From Stutzerimonas stutzeri (GTDB lineage Bacteria; Pseudomonadota; Gammaproteobacteria; Pseudomonadales; Pseudomonadaceae): a DNA stretch of 64,000 nucleotides. Under the pieces are notes generated by a model. That model was not told the origin of the DNA. It did not search any database and saw only the letters and a program-made list of their open reading frames with translations. The DNA is taken from the NCBI RefSeq assembly GCF_000219605.1, contig NC_015740.1:2418001-2482000 (forward strand). Direction: 5' to 3'. This document shows positions 7,916 to 19,091 of the stretch, in pieces (the first letter of the stretch is position 1; each line of letters starts with the position of its first letter). Made by a program: the position numbers and the translations under genes.

Positions 7916-8384
7916 CACGACAGGCACCTACCTGGTCGAGTCGCCGGTGACGGAAAACGACATCCTGCTGATGGCCAAGCAACTGGCCAGTCTGCGCCTG
8001 CGCAAGGGCCGAGCACTGACTTCCCCCAAGGACGTGTTCTGCCACCTGCAAACATTGCTGGCCAACTATGAGCATGAAGTATTTGCCCTGCTCATGCTCG
8101 ACAGCCGGCACCGAGTGATCGCATTTGAGGAAGTGTTTCGCGGCACGCTGGATAGCGCCAGCGTCTACCCACGGGAGGTCGTGAAGCTCGCCCTGGAGCA
8201 CAACGCCGCTGCCCTGATCCTGGTGCACAACCACCCTTCGGGAGACCCTGAGCCCAGCATGGCGGATCGCAATCTCACCACAAAACTGCAGGACGCGCTG
8301 AATCTGGTCGGAGTTAGAACGCTCGATCACGTTGTGGTGGGGAACGAAGGCTGCGTGTCACTGGCCGAACGGGGATACCTCTAA
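7887..8384 (+). CDS. RadC/JAB-domain (MPN+) protein
   Basis: A 165-residue RadC-like protein with a JAB1/MPN+ metalloprotease-type domain: 'HNHPSGDPEPSMAD' carries the His-x-His...Ser...Asp metal-binding motif, after the conserved 'LDSRHRVIAFEEVFRGTL'. RadC-family genes are typical of integrative elements; despite the name the role in DNA repair is doubtful. It is shorter than chromosomal RadC, lacking the N-terminal helix-hairpin-helix part, as is normal for element copies. The ATG at 7887 follows AAGGAGG. It overlaps the preceding gene and is followed nine bases later by a tiny membrane-peptide gene. Confidence 0.92.
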   Translation: MRLHKLKASDTTGTYLVESPVTENDILLMAKQLASLRLRKGRALTSPKDVFCHLQTLLANYEHEVFALLMLDSRHRVIAFEEVFRGTLDSASVYPREVVKLALEHNAAALILVHNHPSGDPEPSMADRNLTTKLQDALNLVGVRTLDHVVVGNEGCVSLAERGYL

Positions 8385-8393
8385 GGAGGCGAT

Positions 8394-8561
8394 ATGAAGC
8401 AATTGCTACGCACGTTCGCAGCTGCGTTCATGTTTGCCGGGATCTTGGCAGGCTGCTTAGCGGTACTGCTGCTGGTGATTCTGATGGTGCGCTTTCCACC
8501 ATTGCTGATTGCCGTGGTGTTGGCGTGCTGGATCTACCGGAAGCTAAACGCCGAATCGTAA
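8394..8561 (+). CDS. 55-residue putative membrane peptide
   Basis: A small gene directly after the RadC-like stop, with a very strong ribosome site (AAGGAGGCGAT then ATG). The peptide starts MKQLLRTFAAAFMFAGILAG and has two hydrophobic stretches (roughly residues 8-33 and 35-46), ending in a short basic/polar tail (YRKLNAES). Predicted inner-membrane peptide. The lipobox-like 'ILAGC' is possible but the second hydrophobic segment argues against a simple lipoprotein. I recognise no family. Position and ribosome site indicate translation with the recombination cassette. Confidence 0.65.
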   Translation: MKQLLRTFAAAFMFAGILAGCLAVLLLVILMVRFPPLLIAVVLACWIYRKLNAES

Positions 8562-8579
8562 CAATGAACTAAATCCAAA

Positions 8580-8603
8580 ATGGGCAGCCGAGAGGCTGCC
8601 CAT
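8580..8603 (-). terminator. Hairpin, probable terminator of the defence operon
   Basis: ATGGGCAGCC and GGCTGCCCAT form a perfect 10-bp stem with loop GAGA. Read on the minus strand it is followed by TTTT, so it fits termination of the DUF499 operon coming from the right. The rest of 8,562-8,812 shows no convincing gene. Confidence 0.55.
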
Positions 8604-8812
8604 GGCTAAGGACATATTTCTTTTTTCAGTATGGCGAGGTGAAACTTCTTGGCCCGCTCCCGGTGCTCGCGCTCGACTGCAAGATGATCCCCACAGGCAA
8701 AGTTTTAACCCAGCCCCATCAATTGGCAGGCCTCGTAGCCTCAAGCAAATTTGCTCCCACATCCTGGCTTTCGGCAGAGAATTGTCATAACGCTCAGATA
8801 CTGACCAAATTG

Positions 8813-11644
8813 CTACTCCCCCTCAAACTCCGCCTCGCCAAACCGCAGCACATTGCAGTTTTCCTTGATCGTGCGCTGCAATGACTCGTCAAAGCCGGTG
8901 GTGCTGTTCGCCTCAATCTCGATGGAGATGCGCACATCCACGCCCAGGCGTGAGCTGAACTGCTCCACAATCTCGTCATAGATCTGGGCAAAATCCATTT
9001 TGGCTTTGACCGGGTCGATATTGATACTGCCGTAAAAACGCTTCTTGATCGCTGCGGTGGGCGCCACAGTTGAGCCAGGCGCAGCGGGAGCTGTTGGTGC
9101 AGCGGTTGTGGGTGTTGTGCCGGCATAGTCTCCCTTGTCGCCTTCGCTGGCCGTTGGGACCTGGGGCTGGGGTACCGGCTTGGTCGCTTCACGGTAGGCA
9201 ATAGCCGCATCCTGCTGGATCAACAGGGCGTCGGTATCGAGGGTGACCATGGTGTCGCGCTCGAAGATGAAGCCCAGGTATTTATCGCCATCACGCCCCG
9301 CAGCAAAGCCGAAGTAGTCTGCCGTGGCCAGACCCTTGGTCAAAGTAGCCTTGAACACGTTGTCGTTGAGCAGGCGCGGCATGTAGAGATAATGGCAGCA
9401 GTCCTGATACACCTTGAGGGCACTGACATCTTTACCGCCATCGCGGAAGTACCATTTTTCCAACAGGTTCTTCAGGTGTACTGGGCTCCAGTCAGTGACC
9501 AGCCACTCCTCTTCCTTGAGCTTGTTTTCAATCTCGGCAATCAGGCTGGTGGCCGCGCTGGAGACGATTACGCCTTCCCAACGCAGTTGCGGCTTACCAC
9601 CGACAAAGTCCTCGGATGGGCATAGCAGCCACTTATAGCAATCGCGCACAACCTGTTTGAGCGTCTGCTCGGCACCGTCGCGGTTTTTCTTTGCCTGCTT
9701 GGCCTGGAACAGGTCGAGGTTGAGCTTACCCTCGTCAATGTCCGCGACTATTTCTTGCCAGGCGATAAAGATCCGCCCGGCCTCTTTCAGGCGGCTGACC
9801 ACGTCGTAGTCTGGCGCCAGGAAGATCAGACGGTTGCGTTTTTGCCGTGGCTGATCGCCACGTTTGGTCAGGATTTCCTCAGCGGCGGTCTGTGCGGCCT
9901 TGCCATCGACGCGGCTGTAACCAGCATCTGGCGGCAACACTACCAAGCGAGGGCCATTACCGTACTCATCGGGCACATCCGTTGACGGGGTGAAAACGTG
10001 AATGCCGGCAAAGCTGTGGTTGGTGGCAAAGACATTGCGTACCTTGTCGCGCAGCAGCGGAATCAGCTGCTCACGGGTGCTGATGTTCTGGATACGGCTT
10101 TCCATCTCGCGGCGCAGGTTCGGCTTGGTATCCAACCAGAAGCGGTCCTGCTCGGCATACAGGTAATGCAGTCGATCACGCAGACGCTTCAGCACATCCT
10201 CAAACACGCCGATGGTCTGCTCCGGCTGAACCGAGCCCAGCAGAATACGCTCAACCTGAATACCCTTGACCATCTGGCCAGTCCCCGAGGGAGCGCTACC
10301 CAGAAAGATGGTGCGCATGGAGCGGCGTGCCGCCTGTACGCTACCAAAACGGGTATCCCGGCTATCAATCTCGTAGGGCTCCGAGCGCGGGCCATCCACT
10401 TCACGCTCGATCACCGGCTCCCAGCCCTGGGGCAGGTAATGAATGCTCTTGTCACGCACGTTGCTGTCATCCAGGGCAATCGAACCCGGCATGATCAGGG
10501 CGTCACGGTTGTCCGAGTTCCACAGCCGGTGAATGACGATAGCCATGTACTGCAAGACGCCACGCGTGCGCTGAAACTTGTCCAGGGTCGACCAGTCCTC
10601 ATAGAGGCGGTCAAAGATTTCCGGATGGATCGGATAGGATTTACACAGCCGCTCGAAATAAACATTGGACTGGGTTTCCAGCGGGAACTTGCTGCTGTTG
10701 TTGCGATAAAAATCGGCAAACTGGCGGCAGATACCTTCAACGTGAGCCTGCTCGCCAGCGGTCTCGAACAGCCGACGCCGCACGATTTCAAAGGCTTCTT
10801 CCGAGGCCACTGGTTTCCAGACTGACTCGACCCGGGCAAAGTACTTCTCCAGTGAGTTCAGCGCCCGCTGGCCTGTGGTGCCACCCACCTCTACTTCCGA
10901 CTCCGGCAACGACGCCAGCAATATCGCGTTAGGCACTGCTTTCATCGCTTCAGTCAGCGCCTGGATAAAGGTCAGGTTGGAGTCAAAGGTACCGGCACGG
11001 TAGCTCTTACCCGGTTCAAACTGACGCAGGAAGGCCACCAGCTCGTCGATCAGCACCACGCAGGGCGCCGCCTTTTGTAGCAGCTCAACCAGCAAACGCT
11101 TGCCCGGCGAAGTACCTTGCTCGTCCGACTCGCGCACCATGGCAAGGCCTTCTTCACCCAGCAGTTGCCAGGCTAGCTCGCCCCACAGTGTTGTGACCTT
11201 CTGGCCGTTCTTTTTTACCAGCTCCTGGCTGGGTGCCAGGGCGATGCCGTCAATCACCGCCACCTTGGCTTGGGGCAAATCCGTGATACCCGCATCATCC
11301 AGAATAGGCGGTATGCCTTCCAGAGCGCTGGTGGCGACCTTGCGCGAGGCCAGGTGATACACCGCCAGCATGGTGTGGGTCTTACCGCCACCAAAGGCGG
11401 TTTGCAGCTGAATGACCGGATCACCGCCCTGCCCAACCAAACGCTGGGCTACCGACAACAGCAGCAGGCGCATACCTTCGGTAATAAATGTACGGGCGAA
11501 AAACTTCTCCGCATCCTGGTATTCAGCTGGTGCAGTACCGGCAGCAACCTGAGAAATATCCGCGGCGAACTCGGATTGTTTGAAGGTGCCTTCGAGGACA
11601 TCTTTGTGCGGTTGCGCAATCTCACGCCAGGGCTTCAAGCTCAT
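8813..11644 (-). CDS. DUF499 domain AAA-type ATPase of a predicted defence operon
   Basis: A 943-residue DUF499 ATPase. A Walker A-like loop ([11 protein letters not shown], residues ~82-92) and Walker B ([10 protein letters not shown], Asp ~200/Glu ~201) are intact, indicating ATP hydrolysis. Near residues 825-870 a Pro/Ala/Thr-rich low-complexity linker separates a conserved C-terminal domain ([16 protein letters not shown] onward). DUF499 proteins are linked to DUF1156 methyltransferases and helicases in defence islands; the exact mechanism is unknown to me. The frame extends to 11686, but the ATG at 11644 ([10 protein letters not shown]) has AAAGGA upstream. It lies 13 bp after the methyltransferase stop and is the last gene of the four-gene operon. 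Confidence 0.9.
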   Translation of the reverse strand: MSLKPWREIAQPHKDVLEGTFKQSEFAADISQVAAGTAPAEYQDAEKFFARTFITEGMRLLLLSVAQRLVGQGGDPVIQLQTAFGGGKTHTMLAVYHLASRKVATSALEGIPPILDDAGITDLPQAKVAVIDGIALAPSQELVKKNGQKVTTLWGELAWQLLGEEGLAMVRESDEQGTSPGKRLLVELLQKAAPCVVLIDELVAFLRQFEPGKSYRAGTFDSNLTFIQALTEAMKAVPNAILLASLPESEVEVGGTTGQRALNSLEKYFARVESVWKPVASEEAFEIVRRRLFETAGEQAHVEGICRQFADFYRNNSSKFPLETQSNVYFERLCKSYPIHPEIFDRLYEDWSTLDKFQRTRGVLQYMAIVIHRLWNSDNRDALIMPGSIALDDSNVRDKSIHYLPQGWEPVIEREVDGPRSEPYEIDSRDTRFGSVQAARRSMRTIFLGSAPSGTGQMVKGIQVERILLGSVQPEQTIGVFEDVLKRLRDRLHYLYAEQDRFWLDTKPNLRREMESRIQNISTREQLIPLLRDKVRNVFATNHSFAGIHVFTPSTDVPDEYGNGPRLVVLPPDAGYSRVDGKAAQTAAEEILTKRGDQPRQKRNRLIFLAPDYDVVSRLKEAGRIFIAWQEIVADIDEGKLNLDLFQAKQAKKNRDGAEQTLKQVVRDCYKWLLCPSEDFVGGKPQLRWEGVIVSSAATSLIAEIENKLKEEEWLVTDWSPVHLKNLLEKWYFRDGGKDVSALKVYQDCCHYLYMPRLLNDNVFKATLTKGLATADYFGFAAGRDGDKYLGFIFERDTMVTLDTDALLIQQDAAIAYREATKPVPQPQVPTASEGDKGDYAGTTPTTAAPTAPAAPGSTVAPTAAIKKRFYGSINIDPVKAKMDFAQIYDEIVEQFSSRLGVDVRISIEIEANSTTGFDESLQRTIKENCNVLRFGEAEFEGE

Positions 11645-11657
11645 TGTCAGTATCCTT

Positions 11658-14522
11658 TCAGAGTTCCAGTCCGATCTGTTCGTCACGGTGACCGGTGTCG
11701 TGCGAGGCAGCGACGATGGCGTGCCAGGAGCCGATCAGTTCGTTGTAGGCGCGGGCTTCTTCAGCCCATTTCTTGCGCTCGCAGAGGGTGTACAGGTGGT
11801 AGGCCAGTTGGCGGATGGGTTCGCCCTGCTCTGGCATACGCGCCAGCAAGGCGCCAGCGGCGGCTTCGCCCTGCTGATTGAGAGCGCGGATCATCTGGTG
11901 GCAGGCCTCCCAGACCGGGGTGCGCGTATCATTTCGTGGGTCCCAGTCACTGGGGTACTCGCTCCACTTGAGCAGACGCACCTTGCCGCTACCGGATTCG
12001 ATCACTCCGGCAGAATGCACGCCATCCACTGAGGTGCCTTTCGCCTGAGCCAATGTGTTTGCATCACCGAAGGCACCTGCACTCCAGCCGTACTGGGCAA
12101 ACCAGTCATCGCAGAACAGGGTATCGGCATCAAAGCTGCCGCTGTCTGGGTTCAGATAATCGCTGATGGCGCGATTGATCATGATCAGTGCGTCATGCAC
12201 GCTCATGCGTGAACCATCCTGATTGAGCACGGCGGCATATTTGGAATAGATAGCCATACCGGGGCCAATTGCAGACTGAGCCAGATCCACCGGAGCAATG
12301 GGCGTCTGGCCGGTTTCACCACCAATCATCGCCTCCAGGGCCTCCGGCATCCCCTCCCGAAGCTGGCGCTGGAAGTCGCGACGAGAAATTGATTCAGCAT
12401 CGAGTTTACGCGTTCGACAGACCAAAACAATTGATGAAGCTAACGCATTTGATCCCTGACCTCGCATCCGGGCAGCACGCTCTGTTCTCAGAGGCCAGGT
12501 ACCTGTTATCTTAAATCCGCCCTGAATAACTGACTCAAGAAAAGTTTCCCAGCCTGTTGATTTAGTAGAGTCGTCTTTGGTTTCTGACTGCTTGAAAGCA
12601 TAATAAATTGTTACAGGGAAAGCAGGGTGAGTGTTTTCGGCCAATTTCTGTATTGCTAGAAGCATACCACTTGTGAAGAAATTTTGAGCCTGATCTTTCC
12701 CACCCCAGCGTTTAAAATCTGCTACAAGCTCTTGCTCCTTCGGCGTAGTGATAGTGCTAAACAAATCTCGGTCTACTTCCTTGAGAATACGTCTCTCCCA
12801 AATATAAAAGAAATCTGAAAGATCAGAATATGGAACGTTGTCATAATAAGGGGGATCACAAGAAATAATTGCGTTAGCAACATTATTTTCAACCGCATTC
12901 ATTTGCCTCACATGCGCAGGCGAACCATCAGTAGCCGTTTGCCCAATGCTAATAATGCCCCGCTGCACCCCCTTGCTCACGGTTAACCAAGAACCTGATG
13001 AAGTTCCTATTGGATTTGCTTCTGCAAAGTCCCATGCCATTGGTATAGCTTGCCGAGTAAATAAGTGCAAGGGACATTCTTGAATATGCCCCCATGCGGC
13101 AAGAGAATTGTTTATATCCGCTAACTTTCCTAGCGAAAAAGCCAAGTAATGAACTATGGCATCTGCATAAACTGAAGAAAAGCTTTCCCCATAAGAGGCG
13201 ATAAATTTTGAGCAGTGTAGAGCATCTTTTTCAACCTCACTCCGAACCTCTTTGATCAGCTCACAGAAAGTTTCCAATGCCAACAACTGTCGTTTTGTAT
13301 ACAGGTCCGAATGCTTTGTTAGCCCATAAGAAATCGTTCCCATATATTGGGAATGTTTCGACAACTCAACATCCGGAGGAGTTTCTGGCTTAGCACTTCT
13401 AGCTATCTCTTCATCATATTCAGAAGGATCAATGTAAACACGACCCTTTCTCCCCAAAGCGACTATTGCTATCAGCTTCGCACCAAGCTCACCCATTAAT
13501 CCTTGCTCGCGGACATAATTAGAAGTTATTGGTGCGCCAGAAAGTATGCATTCAAAATTAGCCCCCCTTGATTGTTTTGTGCCTTTCTTTAATGTAGCAG
13601 GGTCTGAAGGGACGCCATGAATTACTTTAAATCTGTACCCTGAACCATTCTTTTCTATCTCAGCCCATACCTGCCTCCCCTTCTTGGAACAAAGAAAGAA
13701 ATTTGTCATCAAAGGAACATGAATATTACTGAAAGCTGGACTAGGGCTTCTAACCGTTCTAGCCCAGACGTAAGAAACCACTGGGAGCCCATCGTGATCG
13801 GAGCCACCCAAACTTTCAGAAAGCTTTATTTCTGGGTAATATCTTTGCAATTTATCTTTTGCTCGACGATAAACAACGTGAGCATATCTTTTTACATCTT
13901 CAGACAGTCCATGAGCACCACTGTATTCCCGATCAAAAACAGCTTGTTTTTCATTTTTTGGTATCGGACCAACAGGCGAAACTTCCGAAAAAAGTGCTGG
14001 ATAATAGGTAAGGCCTTTGTTAATTGAAACTGAAATAGGGTTGATATCTGTTGCATGCACAGCCAACCCCAATCTCTGCGCCTCGAGAGGGATAGAACCA
14101 CCACCTGAAAAAGGATCATGAAACTCAGGGAGCAAGGCTTCGTTCCAATTCAAAGCAGGGTTTAATGCACAACTCTCTTTCCATGACTCAAGTATTTTAG
14201 TTCGAGCACGCTTAAAAAGGCTTTTTTTGTTTGAGTTATTGAAATCAGACAACTCTCGTAGAATATCGAACAACTCCTCCCGCTCTGACTCAGCTTGAGC
14301 CTTAGTTTTCCCTTTACTCCACCCTCTTTCCCCCCCAGGATCATTGACTAACTGAGCGAAAAGTATAGCCCGTGCAGTTACAAACGGGCGCCTAGCCCAC
14401 CAAAGATGGAGATTTGAAGGGTGCCCTAGGCGAATTGATTTTTCAGATGATGAAAATCCATTGATGTCGTCCAATGGCAGCGCAACTTCGATAAGTTTTT
14501 TGGGAGATTTGATCGGATGCAT
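11658..14522 (-). CDS. DUF1156 domain adenine-specific DNA methyltransferase
   Basis: A 954-residue methyltransferase. The N-terminus has the DUF1156 signature ([19 protein letters not shown], residues ~28-46). SAM-binding motif I is '[13 protein letters not shown]' (from ~136); the catalytic motif is '[13 protein letters not shown]' near residue 555, DPPY being typical of N6-adenine methylation. Such enzymes are thought to mark host DNA within defence systems. The frame is open to 14741, but the family N-terminus begins at ATG 14522. The segment 14,560 to about 12,390 (residues 1 to ~710) is AT-rich (33-43% GC in counted lines) while the C-terminal ~245 residues are GC-rich like the flanking genes, so the gene is a mosaic. 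It lies 73 bp after the helicase and 13 bp before the ATPase. Confidence 0.9.
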   Translation of the reverse strand: MHPIKSPKKLIEVALPLDDINGFSSSEKSIRLGHPSNLHLWWARRPFVTARAILFAQLVNDPGGERGWSKGKTKAQAESEREELFDILRELSDFNNSNKKSLFKRARTKILESWKESCALNPALNWNEALLPEFHDPFSGGGSIPLEAQRLGLAVHATDINPISVSINKGLTYYPALFSEVSPVGPIPKNEKQAVFDREYSGAHGLSEDVKRYAHVVYRRAKDKLQRYYPEIKLSESLGGSDHDGLPVVSYVWARTVRSPSPAFSNIHVPLMTNFFLCSKKGRQVWAEIEKNGSGYRFKVIHGVPSDPATLKKGTKQSRGANFECILSGAPITSNYVREQGLMGELGAKLIAIVALGRKGRVYIDPSEYDEEIARSAKPETPPDVELSKHSQYMGTISYGLTKHSDLYTKRQLLALETFCELIKEVRSEVEKDALHCSKFIASYGESFSSVYADAIVHYLAFSLGKLADINNSLAAWGHIQECPLHLFTRQAIPMAWDFAEANPIGTSSGSWLTVSKGVQRGIISIGQTATDGSPAHVRQMNAVENNVANAIISCDPPYYDNVPYSDLSDFFYIWERRILKEVDRDLFSTITTPKEQELVADFKRWGGKDQAQNFFTSGMLLAIQKLAENTHPAFPVTIYYAFKQSETKDDSTKSTGWETFLESVIQGGFKITGTWPLRTERAARMRGQGSNALASSIVLVCRTRKLDAESISRRDFQRQLREGMPEALEAMIGGETGQTPIAPVDLAQSAIGPGMAIYSKYAAVLNQDGSRMSVHDALIMINRAISDYLNPDSGSFDADTLFCDDWFAQYGWSAGAFGDANTLAQAKGTSVDGVHSAGVIESGSGKVRLLKWSEYPSDWDPRNDTRTPVWEACHQMIRALNQQGEAAAGALLARMPEQGEPIRQLAYHLYTLCERKKWAEEARAYNELIGSWHAIVAASHDTGHRDEQIGLEL

Positions 14523-14595
14523 TAGCAGTACTCGGGCCAAAGGCTGGCGCAAAATAAAACGAAAGGGTTTGAAAGTCTGTTGACTGAATGGGGCA

Positions 14596-17500
14596 TCATG
14601 GCAATGCCTCGGGCATAACGGCCTTAGATAGCAACTCATCAAGGCTGTAGTTGATGCTGGCCACGCCAAAATCCGGCTCGCTGCTGAACGGGTTGCGAAT
14701 GTAGTAAGGCCCTTCAAAGGCATCGCCATCGACAACCACAATGGCCAGTATGAATTTATCCGCCTGGTTCAGCCCATAGATAATCTCGTTACGGGTGACG
14801 GTGATGGTGCTCTGCCCCTTGGCGCGGCCTTTGACTTCGATGTGCCGATCCGTCGGTAGTGAGCCGTCAGGTCTGACGGGCGGACGAGCAGTCACATCCC
14901 AGCCGCATTTCTCGGCGCTGACATCCTTGATCTCATGCCCTAGTGCCTGTTCGGCACTGATCACCGCTTGCATGGCTACACGTTCAACGCGGGCACGCGC
15001 CGCGGCATCCACACTGAACTGGGTTTCACCCTTGCGCGCAGACAGCAAGCCCTGGGGGATGACCAAGGCGCCACCCATCACCACCGGGGTACTGGACACC
15101 ACGTTTTTCATCGCGCTTAGCTCGGCAGTACGCTGTTGCAGCCGGGCCGTCAGCTCATCAACGGTACGTTTGGCATTATGCGGCTGAAGCCGTGGCTGCT
15201 TGCCAGCGGCAACATCATCGGTCAGCTTCATGTAGCGGTCTGACCAGTAGCTGATCTCCTTGACCAGTCGCTCATGCACGGCGGCGAGGATCTTGTCGGC
15301 CTGGCGCTCACGGCGGGCTTTCACTTCGCTGTAATGCTCCGGCACCAGGTGCCGGGATGCCTGTTGCAGGGCCAGGACCTCAAGATTCTGATTCAGCCAG
15401 GGCGCTTGCAGGATGTCACTGACCAGTTTGCGGTCGTAGTCATCGATGGGCTGCAAATCCAGATGCGGTGCCCAGCCCGCATTGACAGCATTGCCTTGCT
15501 GGTCGATCTGCACAAATTGCAGGCGACGCGATACCACAGGCTGGTTGCCGCGACTGTCTGTGGTGCTCTCGCGCACGTTGTGCTCGATCATAAACAGCAC
15601 CTTGGGCTCCAGGCTGTCATCCGCCGGATCAATCAGCACTGCGCCCTGCTTCAACCGTGGTCGGTTGCTCTGCAATATCAGGTCGGTGGTGGCGTGCATC
15701 AGCGGGTGCGCTGGGTGGATCAGGTCAGCCATAGGCTTGCCCGGCAGGCGGGTGTGGCCTTTTTCAAAGCAGACGCGTTCGTACTTGCGCAGCACCGGGG
15801 TGCGGGTTTCGCTGATCACCCGATCGCGCTCACGAATGACCGCCGGTACATGCTTGACCTCATAGCGACCCGTTTCCCGGGGGCGCAGCTCGCCGCCCAG
15901 CCGGGCAAAGGCTTCAGTGAAGAAAGCACGAATGAAATAGGGTTGCAGCTTGCGCGCCTCGGCCTTTTCCATTTCGTCTTTGACGGCATAGAGGTCTTCC
16001 AGCCCCATGTGCTGCTCGGCCAGGGCGTTGCGCTTGAGGATGTCGCGCAGGTGTTCGGTGTCCAGGGCGCCTTCGATCACCTGATTCATCTTGGCGCGTG
16101 TTTCCGGGGCGTCGCCGTAACGAATGGCCTCGATCAACAGATCCTTGAGGGAGACTTCCTCAAAGGCTTCACCGAGCACGTCAAATACCTTGCCACCGAG
16201 TGCGGCGCGCTCGATTTCGATCTTCTCGAACAACTTCTGGAAAACCTCACCTTCACGGGTGCCCGCGGCAATGATGTTCCACAAGTGGCAAACCTCGGTC
16301 TGACCAATCCGGTGAATACGGCCAAAGCGCTGTTCAAGGCGGTTGGGATTCCAGGGCAGGTCATAGTTGACCATCAGGTTGGCGTTTTGCAGGTTGACGC
16401 CCTCGCCCGCTGCATCGGTCGCGATGAGTACGGTGACTTCAGGATCGTTGCGGAACTCTTCCTGTACCTTGCGGCGCTCGTCGCGGTTGGTGCCGCCATA
16501 GATGACGCGCACGGCATTGGGGTTGCCGAGCATATTCTGGATGCGCGCTACCAGGTAATTCAACGTGTCCTTGTGCTCAGTGAAGATGATCAGCTTGCGC
16601 CGGGAACCCGAGGCGAGGAACATTTCCGGCTTGTCTTGCAGCAGGCTGGACAGCTGTTCCCACTTTTTGTCGTTACCCGACTCCACCAGCTGGTGGGCCT
16701 GATGCTCCAGGTCCTTGAGGATCAGGATTTCGGCTTCCAGTTCGGGAATGGTTTCAGCCGCAGAGGCCTGATCCACTACCTGCTCGGTGTAGAGCTCATA
16801 TTCCTCGGCGCTGAGTTCATCGTCGATGTCATCCAGGCTGTCGGGCAGGTCGAGCTTCTTCTTGACCACATACTCGCCGAGGGTTTCAGCGCTGTGCAAT
16901 CCCTTGTTGATGGACTCGCCCCGGGCCAGTAGTTTGGTTTCATCCAGGCGCAGCTCAAGGCGCTTGCGACGGCGCTTGAGGGACTGGTAAATGGCTTCAG
17001 GGCTGGACGCCAAGCGGCGCTGTAGCTGGGTCAAGGCAAAGCCGATGGTGCTGCGCTTGCTGCCATCGAGCTTGTCGGCGCGGTTCATTTCCTCGCGCAC
17101 GTAGGTGGTTACCTGCTCGTAGAGCGAGGCTTCCAGCGACGACAATTCATAGCTGGCGGTATAGGCCTTGCGCTCGGGGAACAGGGGCGTGCCGTCAAAC
17201 TTCAACAGCTCTTCCTTGACCATGCGGCGCATCATGTCGGAGACATCCACCTTGTGCGCGCCTTCACGGAACTTGCCATAGAAGCGATCACCATCAAGCA
17301 ATGACAGCCAGATCTGGAAGTCCTCTTCCTTGCCGTTGTGCGGCGTGGCGGTCATCAGCAGGAAGTGCCGAGTAATAGAACTGAGTAGCTCACCTAATAC
17401 AAAGCGCTTGGTTTTGTTGACCTTGTTGCCGAAGTAGTTGGCCGAGAGTTTGTGCGCCTCGTCAACGATGATCAGATCCCAATGGGTGTTCTTGAGTTTT

Positions 17501-18150
17501 TCCTGGTAGTCCTCGTTGCGCGATAACTGGTCGAGCCGGCAAATGAGTTGATCCTGGTCCTCGAAGAAATTGCCCGAGGCGCTCTGCTCCTGCTTCTCGC
17601 GACTGAATATCTCGAACTGGACGCCGAATTTCTCCAACAGCTCGTCCTGCCACTGCTCAGTCAAGGAGCCAGGTGAGACGATCAGAATACGCCGGGCATC
17701 GGCGCGCATCAGTAGCTCGCGGATCAACAAGCCCGCCATGATGGTCTTGCCAGCACCGGGGTCATCGGCCAGGACATATCGCAGGGGCTGGCGCGGCAAC
17801 ATGCTTTCATACACCGCTGAAATCTGATGCGGCAACGGATCAACGTTGGAGGTATGCACCGCCATCATCGGATCAAACAGAGCTGCTTGACTGATGCGGT
17901 AGGCCTCAAGACCCAGCTTGAAGTCTTCACCATTGGCGTCAAAGGCCCATGGGCGGCCAGCCTGCGCCAGCTCCAGGCGCGCTTCATCGGTACGAAACAG
18001 CATTTGCTCGCCCAACTTGCCCTGGCTGTCGCGGTAGATGATGGTGACGGCGTGGTCGCCCACCTTTTCTACCTGTGCGATACGCACGATCTGATCGGGT
18101 ACTACGCCGCTGAGCTGGGCGTCTTTGGTGATCTCTTCAAGCTTCAGCAT
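14596..18150 (-). CDS. SNF2-type DEAH helicase with C-terminal DUF3883 nuclease-like domain
   Basis: A 1184-residue superfamily 2 helicase. Walker A '[12 protein letters not shown]' at ~129-140, the DEAH box '[10 protein letters not shown]' at ~226-235, and helicase motif VI '[12 protein letters not shown]' in the second RecA domain. After a long coiled middle region the C-terminus has a DUF3883 domain: '[10 protein letters not shown]' (Asp ~1085) followed by '[10 protein letters not shown]' (Glu/Lys ~1105-1107), the spacing of PD-(D/E)XK nucleases. It probably translocates on DNA and may cleave it. Its start overlaps the WYL regulator by 14 bases, so the two are coupled. It lacks the DrmA/DrmB partners of DISARM nearby. 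Confidence 0.92.
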   Translation of the reverse strand: MLKLEEITKDAQLSGVVPDQIVRIAQVEKVGDHAVTIIYRDSQGKLGEQMLFRTDEARLELAQAGRPWAFDANGEDFKLGLEAYRISQAALFDPMMAVHTSNVDPLPHQISAVYESMLPRQPLRYVLADDPGAGKTIMAGLLIRELLMRADARRILIVSPGSLTEQWQDELLEKFGVQFEIFSREKQEQSASGNFFEDQDQLICRLDQLSRNEDYQEKLKNTHWDLIIVDEAHKLSANYFGNKVNKTKRFVLGELLSSITRHFLLMTATPHNGKEEDFQIWLSLLDGDRFYGKFREGAHKVDVSDMMRRMVKEELLKFDGTPLFPERKAYTASYELSSLEASLYEQVTTYVREEMNRADKLDGSKRSTIGFALTQLQRRLASSPEAIYQSLKRRRKRLELRLDETKLLARGESINKGLHSAETLGEYVVKKKLDLPDSLDDIDDELSAEEYELYTEQVVDQASAAETIPELEAEILILKDLEHQAHQLVESGNDKKWEQLSSLLQDKPEMFLASGSRRKLIIFTEHKDTLNYLVARIQNMLGNPNAVRVIYGGTNRDERRKVQEEFRNDPEVTVLIATDAAGEGVNLQNANLMVNYDLPWNPNRLEQRFGRIHRIGQTEVCHLWNIIAAGTREGEVFQKLFEKIEIERAALGGKVFDVLGEAFEEVSLKDLLIEAIRYGDAPETRAKMNQVIEGALDTEHLRDILKRNALAEQHMGLEDLYAVKDEMEKAEARKLQPYFIRAFFTEAFARLGGELRPRETGRYEVKHVPAVIRERDRVISETRTPVLRKYERVCFEKGHTRLPGKPMADLIHPAHPLMHATTDLILQSNRPRLKQGAVLIDPADDSLEPKVLFMIEHNVRESTTDSRGNQPVVSRRLQFVQIDQQGNAVNAGWAPHLDLQPIDDYDRKLVSDILQAPWLNQNLEVLALQQASRHLVPEHYSEVKARRERQADKILAAVHERLVKEISYWSDRYMKLTDDVAAGKQPRLQPHNAKRTVDELTARLQQRTAELSAMKNVVSSTPVVMGGALVIPQGLLSARKGETQFSVDAAARARVERVAMQAVISAEQALGHEIKDVSAEKCGWDVTARPPVRPDGSLPTDRHIEVKGRAKGQSTITVTRNEIIYGLNQADKFILAIVVVDGDAFEGPYYIRNPFSSEPDFGVASINYSLDELLSKAVMPEALP

Positions 18151-19057
18151 CCATTGCCTCCGTGTGTCTATGCTGGCTTACTTCCATGAAGCCAGGCGCT
18201 ATGGTCAAAGCAGATTGGGATTGCAGCTGGGCAGCATTGCTCAGCCACAGCAGATACTCAGGCCCTTGCAAGCAGTGGTCGGGAGTGCAATCGACGTTCC
18301 AGCGGCGAAGCAGGTAGCCGGCCAGGGCGGCACGGACCTCAAGGGATAAACTGCCATCGCGCATGGCGTATTCATGGGCCACCGTGTCTGGATGTCTCAA
18401 CTGCGGGTGCGGCTTGATCTCCAGGTGCAACATTTGCTGCCAGGTTTGATCCGCTTGGCGCAGCTCGGACTGATCTGTTCTGCCGGCCAGCACTTGTACC
18501 TGGTCCATCCGGTTGAGGACAAAATCAGCATAACGCTGCTGCTCGGGCTCGTAAGCGCGCAGGTGCCAACGCAGGCCGTTGTCGACCAGCACCAGGGGAA
18601 CGATGGTTTTATGCGTTAAACCACTGGCAAGGGAACGGTAATCCATTTGCAGAGGGTTGCCGTTGAACAGCGCCCTGGCCACGGGGATCAGTACATCAAT
18701 TGCAGGCGCATTGAGCCGACTCGGTAGCTCGCATGGCAACCAGGATCTGGGCGTAGCGACGAAATCATCACCAAAGCCCTCTGCCAGCGCAGTGAGTACC
18801 TGGGAAGCAGAATAATGAAAGAGTGGTGCAAGGTCAGGCGCAGGGATGTACAAGGCGCTTGAGCGGTCGTAATGCAGGTTGCTGGGCGCCAACTGACGGT
18901 AGAGAGCAAAGTCACGCGAGGCTGCCGACTCGCTCACCCCAAAGCGACGCGCCAGATCCGGGCGATTGGCAGAACCGAGAAACATCAGACGAAACTCGAT
19001 GAATGCCAGGCGTTCCTGCTGGGGTTGCGATATGTCGGCGAGTACGGCGTGTTGCAT
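18137..19057 (-). CDS. WYL-domain winged-helix regulator of the defence operon
   Basis: A 306-residue regulator. The N-terminal helix-turn-helix is '[19 protein letters not shown]', followed by a WYL-type ligand-binding domain ([34 protein letters not shown]). The layout resembles BrxR/CapW-type regulators that repress defence operons until a signal is sensed. An upstream TTG at 19060 exists; the ATG at 19057 is preceded by AAGGAC. It is the first gene of the operon and overlaps the helicase start by 14 bases. A near-perfect palindrome on the promoter (19110-19132) is the likely autoregulatory operator. Confidence 0.88.
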   Translation of the reverse strand: MQHAVLADISQPQQERLAFIEFRLMFLGSANRPDLARRFGVSESAASRDFALYRQLAPSNLHYDRSSALYIPAPDLAPLFHYSASQVLTALAEGFGDDFVATPRSWLPCELPSRLNAPAIDVLIPVARALFNGNPLQMDYRSLASGLTHKTIVPLVLVDNGLRWHLRAYEPEQQRYADFVLNRMDQVQVLAGRTDQSELRQADQTWQQMLHLEIKPHPQLRHPDTVAHEYAMRDGSLSLEVRAALAGYLLRRWNVDCTPDHCLQGPEYLLWLSNAAQLQSQSALTIAPGFMEVSQHRHTEAMDAEA

Positions 19058-19091
19058 CAATCGTCCTTGCGGCCTGATCCTTGATGGCCTG

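Noticed and set aside
15274..16932. Open frame of 552 codons opposite the helicase
   Set aside because: Shadow of the helicase gene; biased composition and no independent signals.
8813..19057. Assignment of the operon to DISARM, BREX or a type I restriction system
   Set aside because: No DrmA/DrmB, PglZ/BrxC or HsdR/HsdS-like proteins are encoded; only the methyltransferase-helicase theme is shared.
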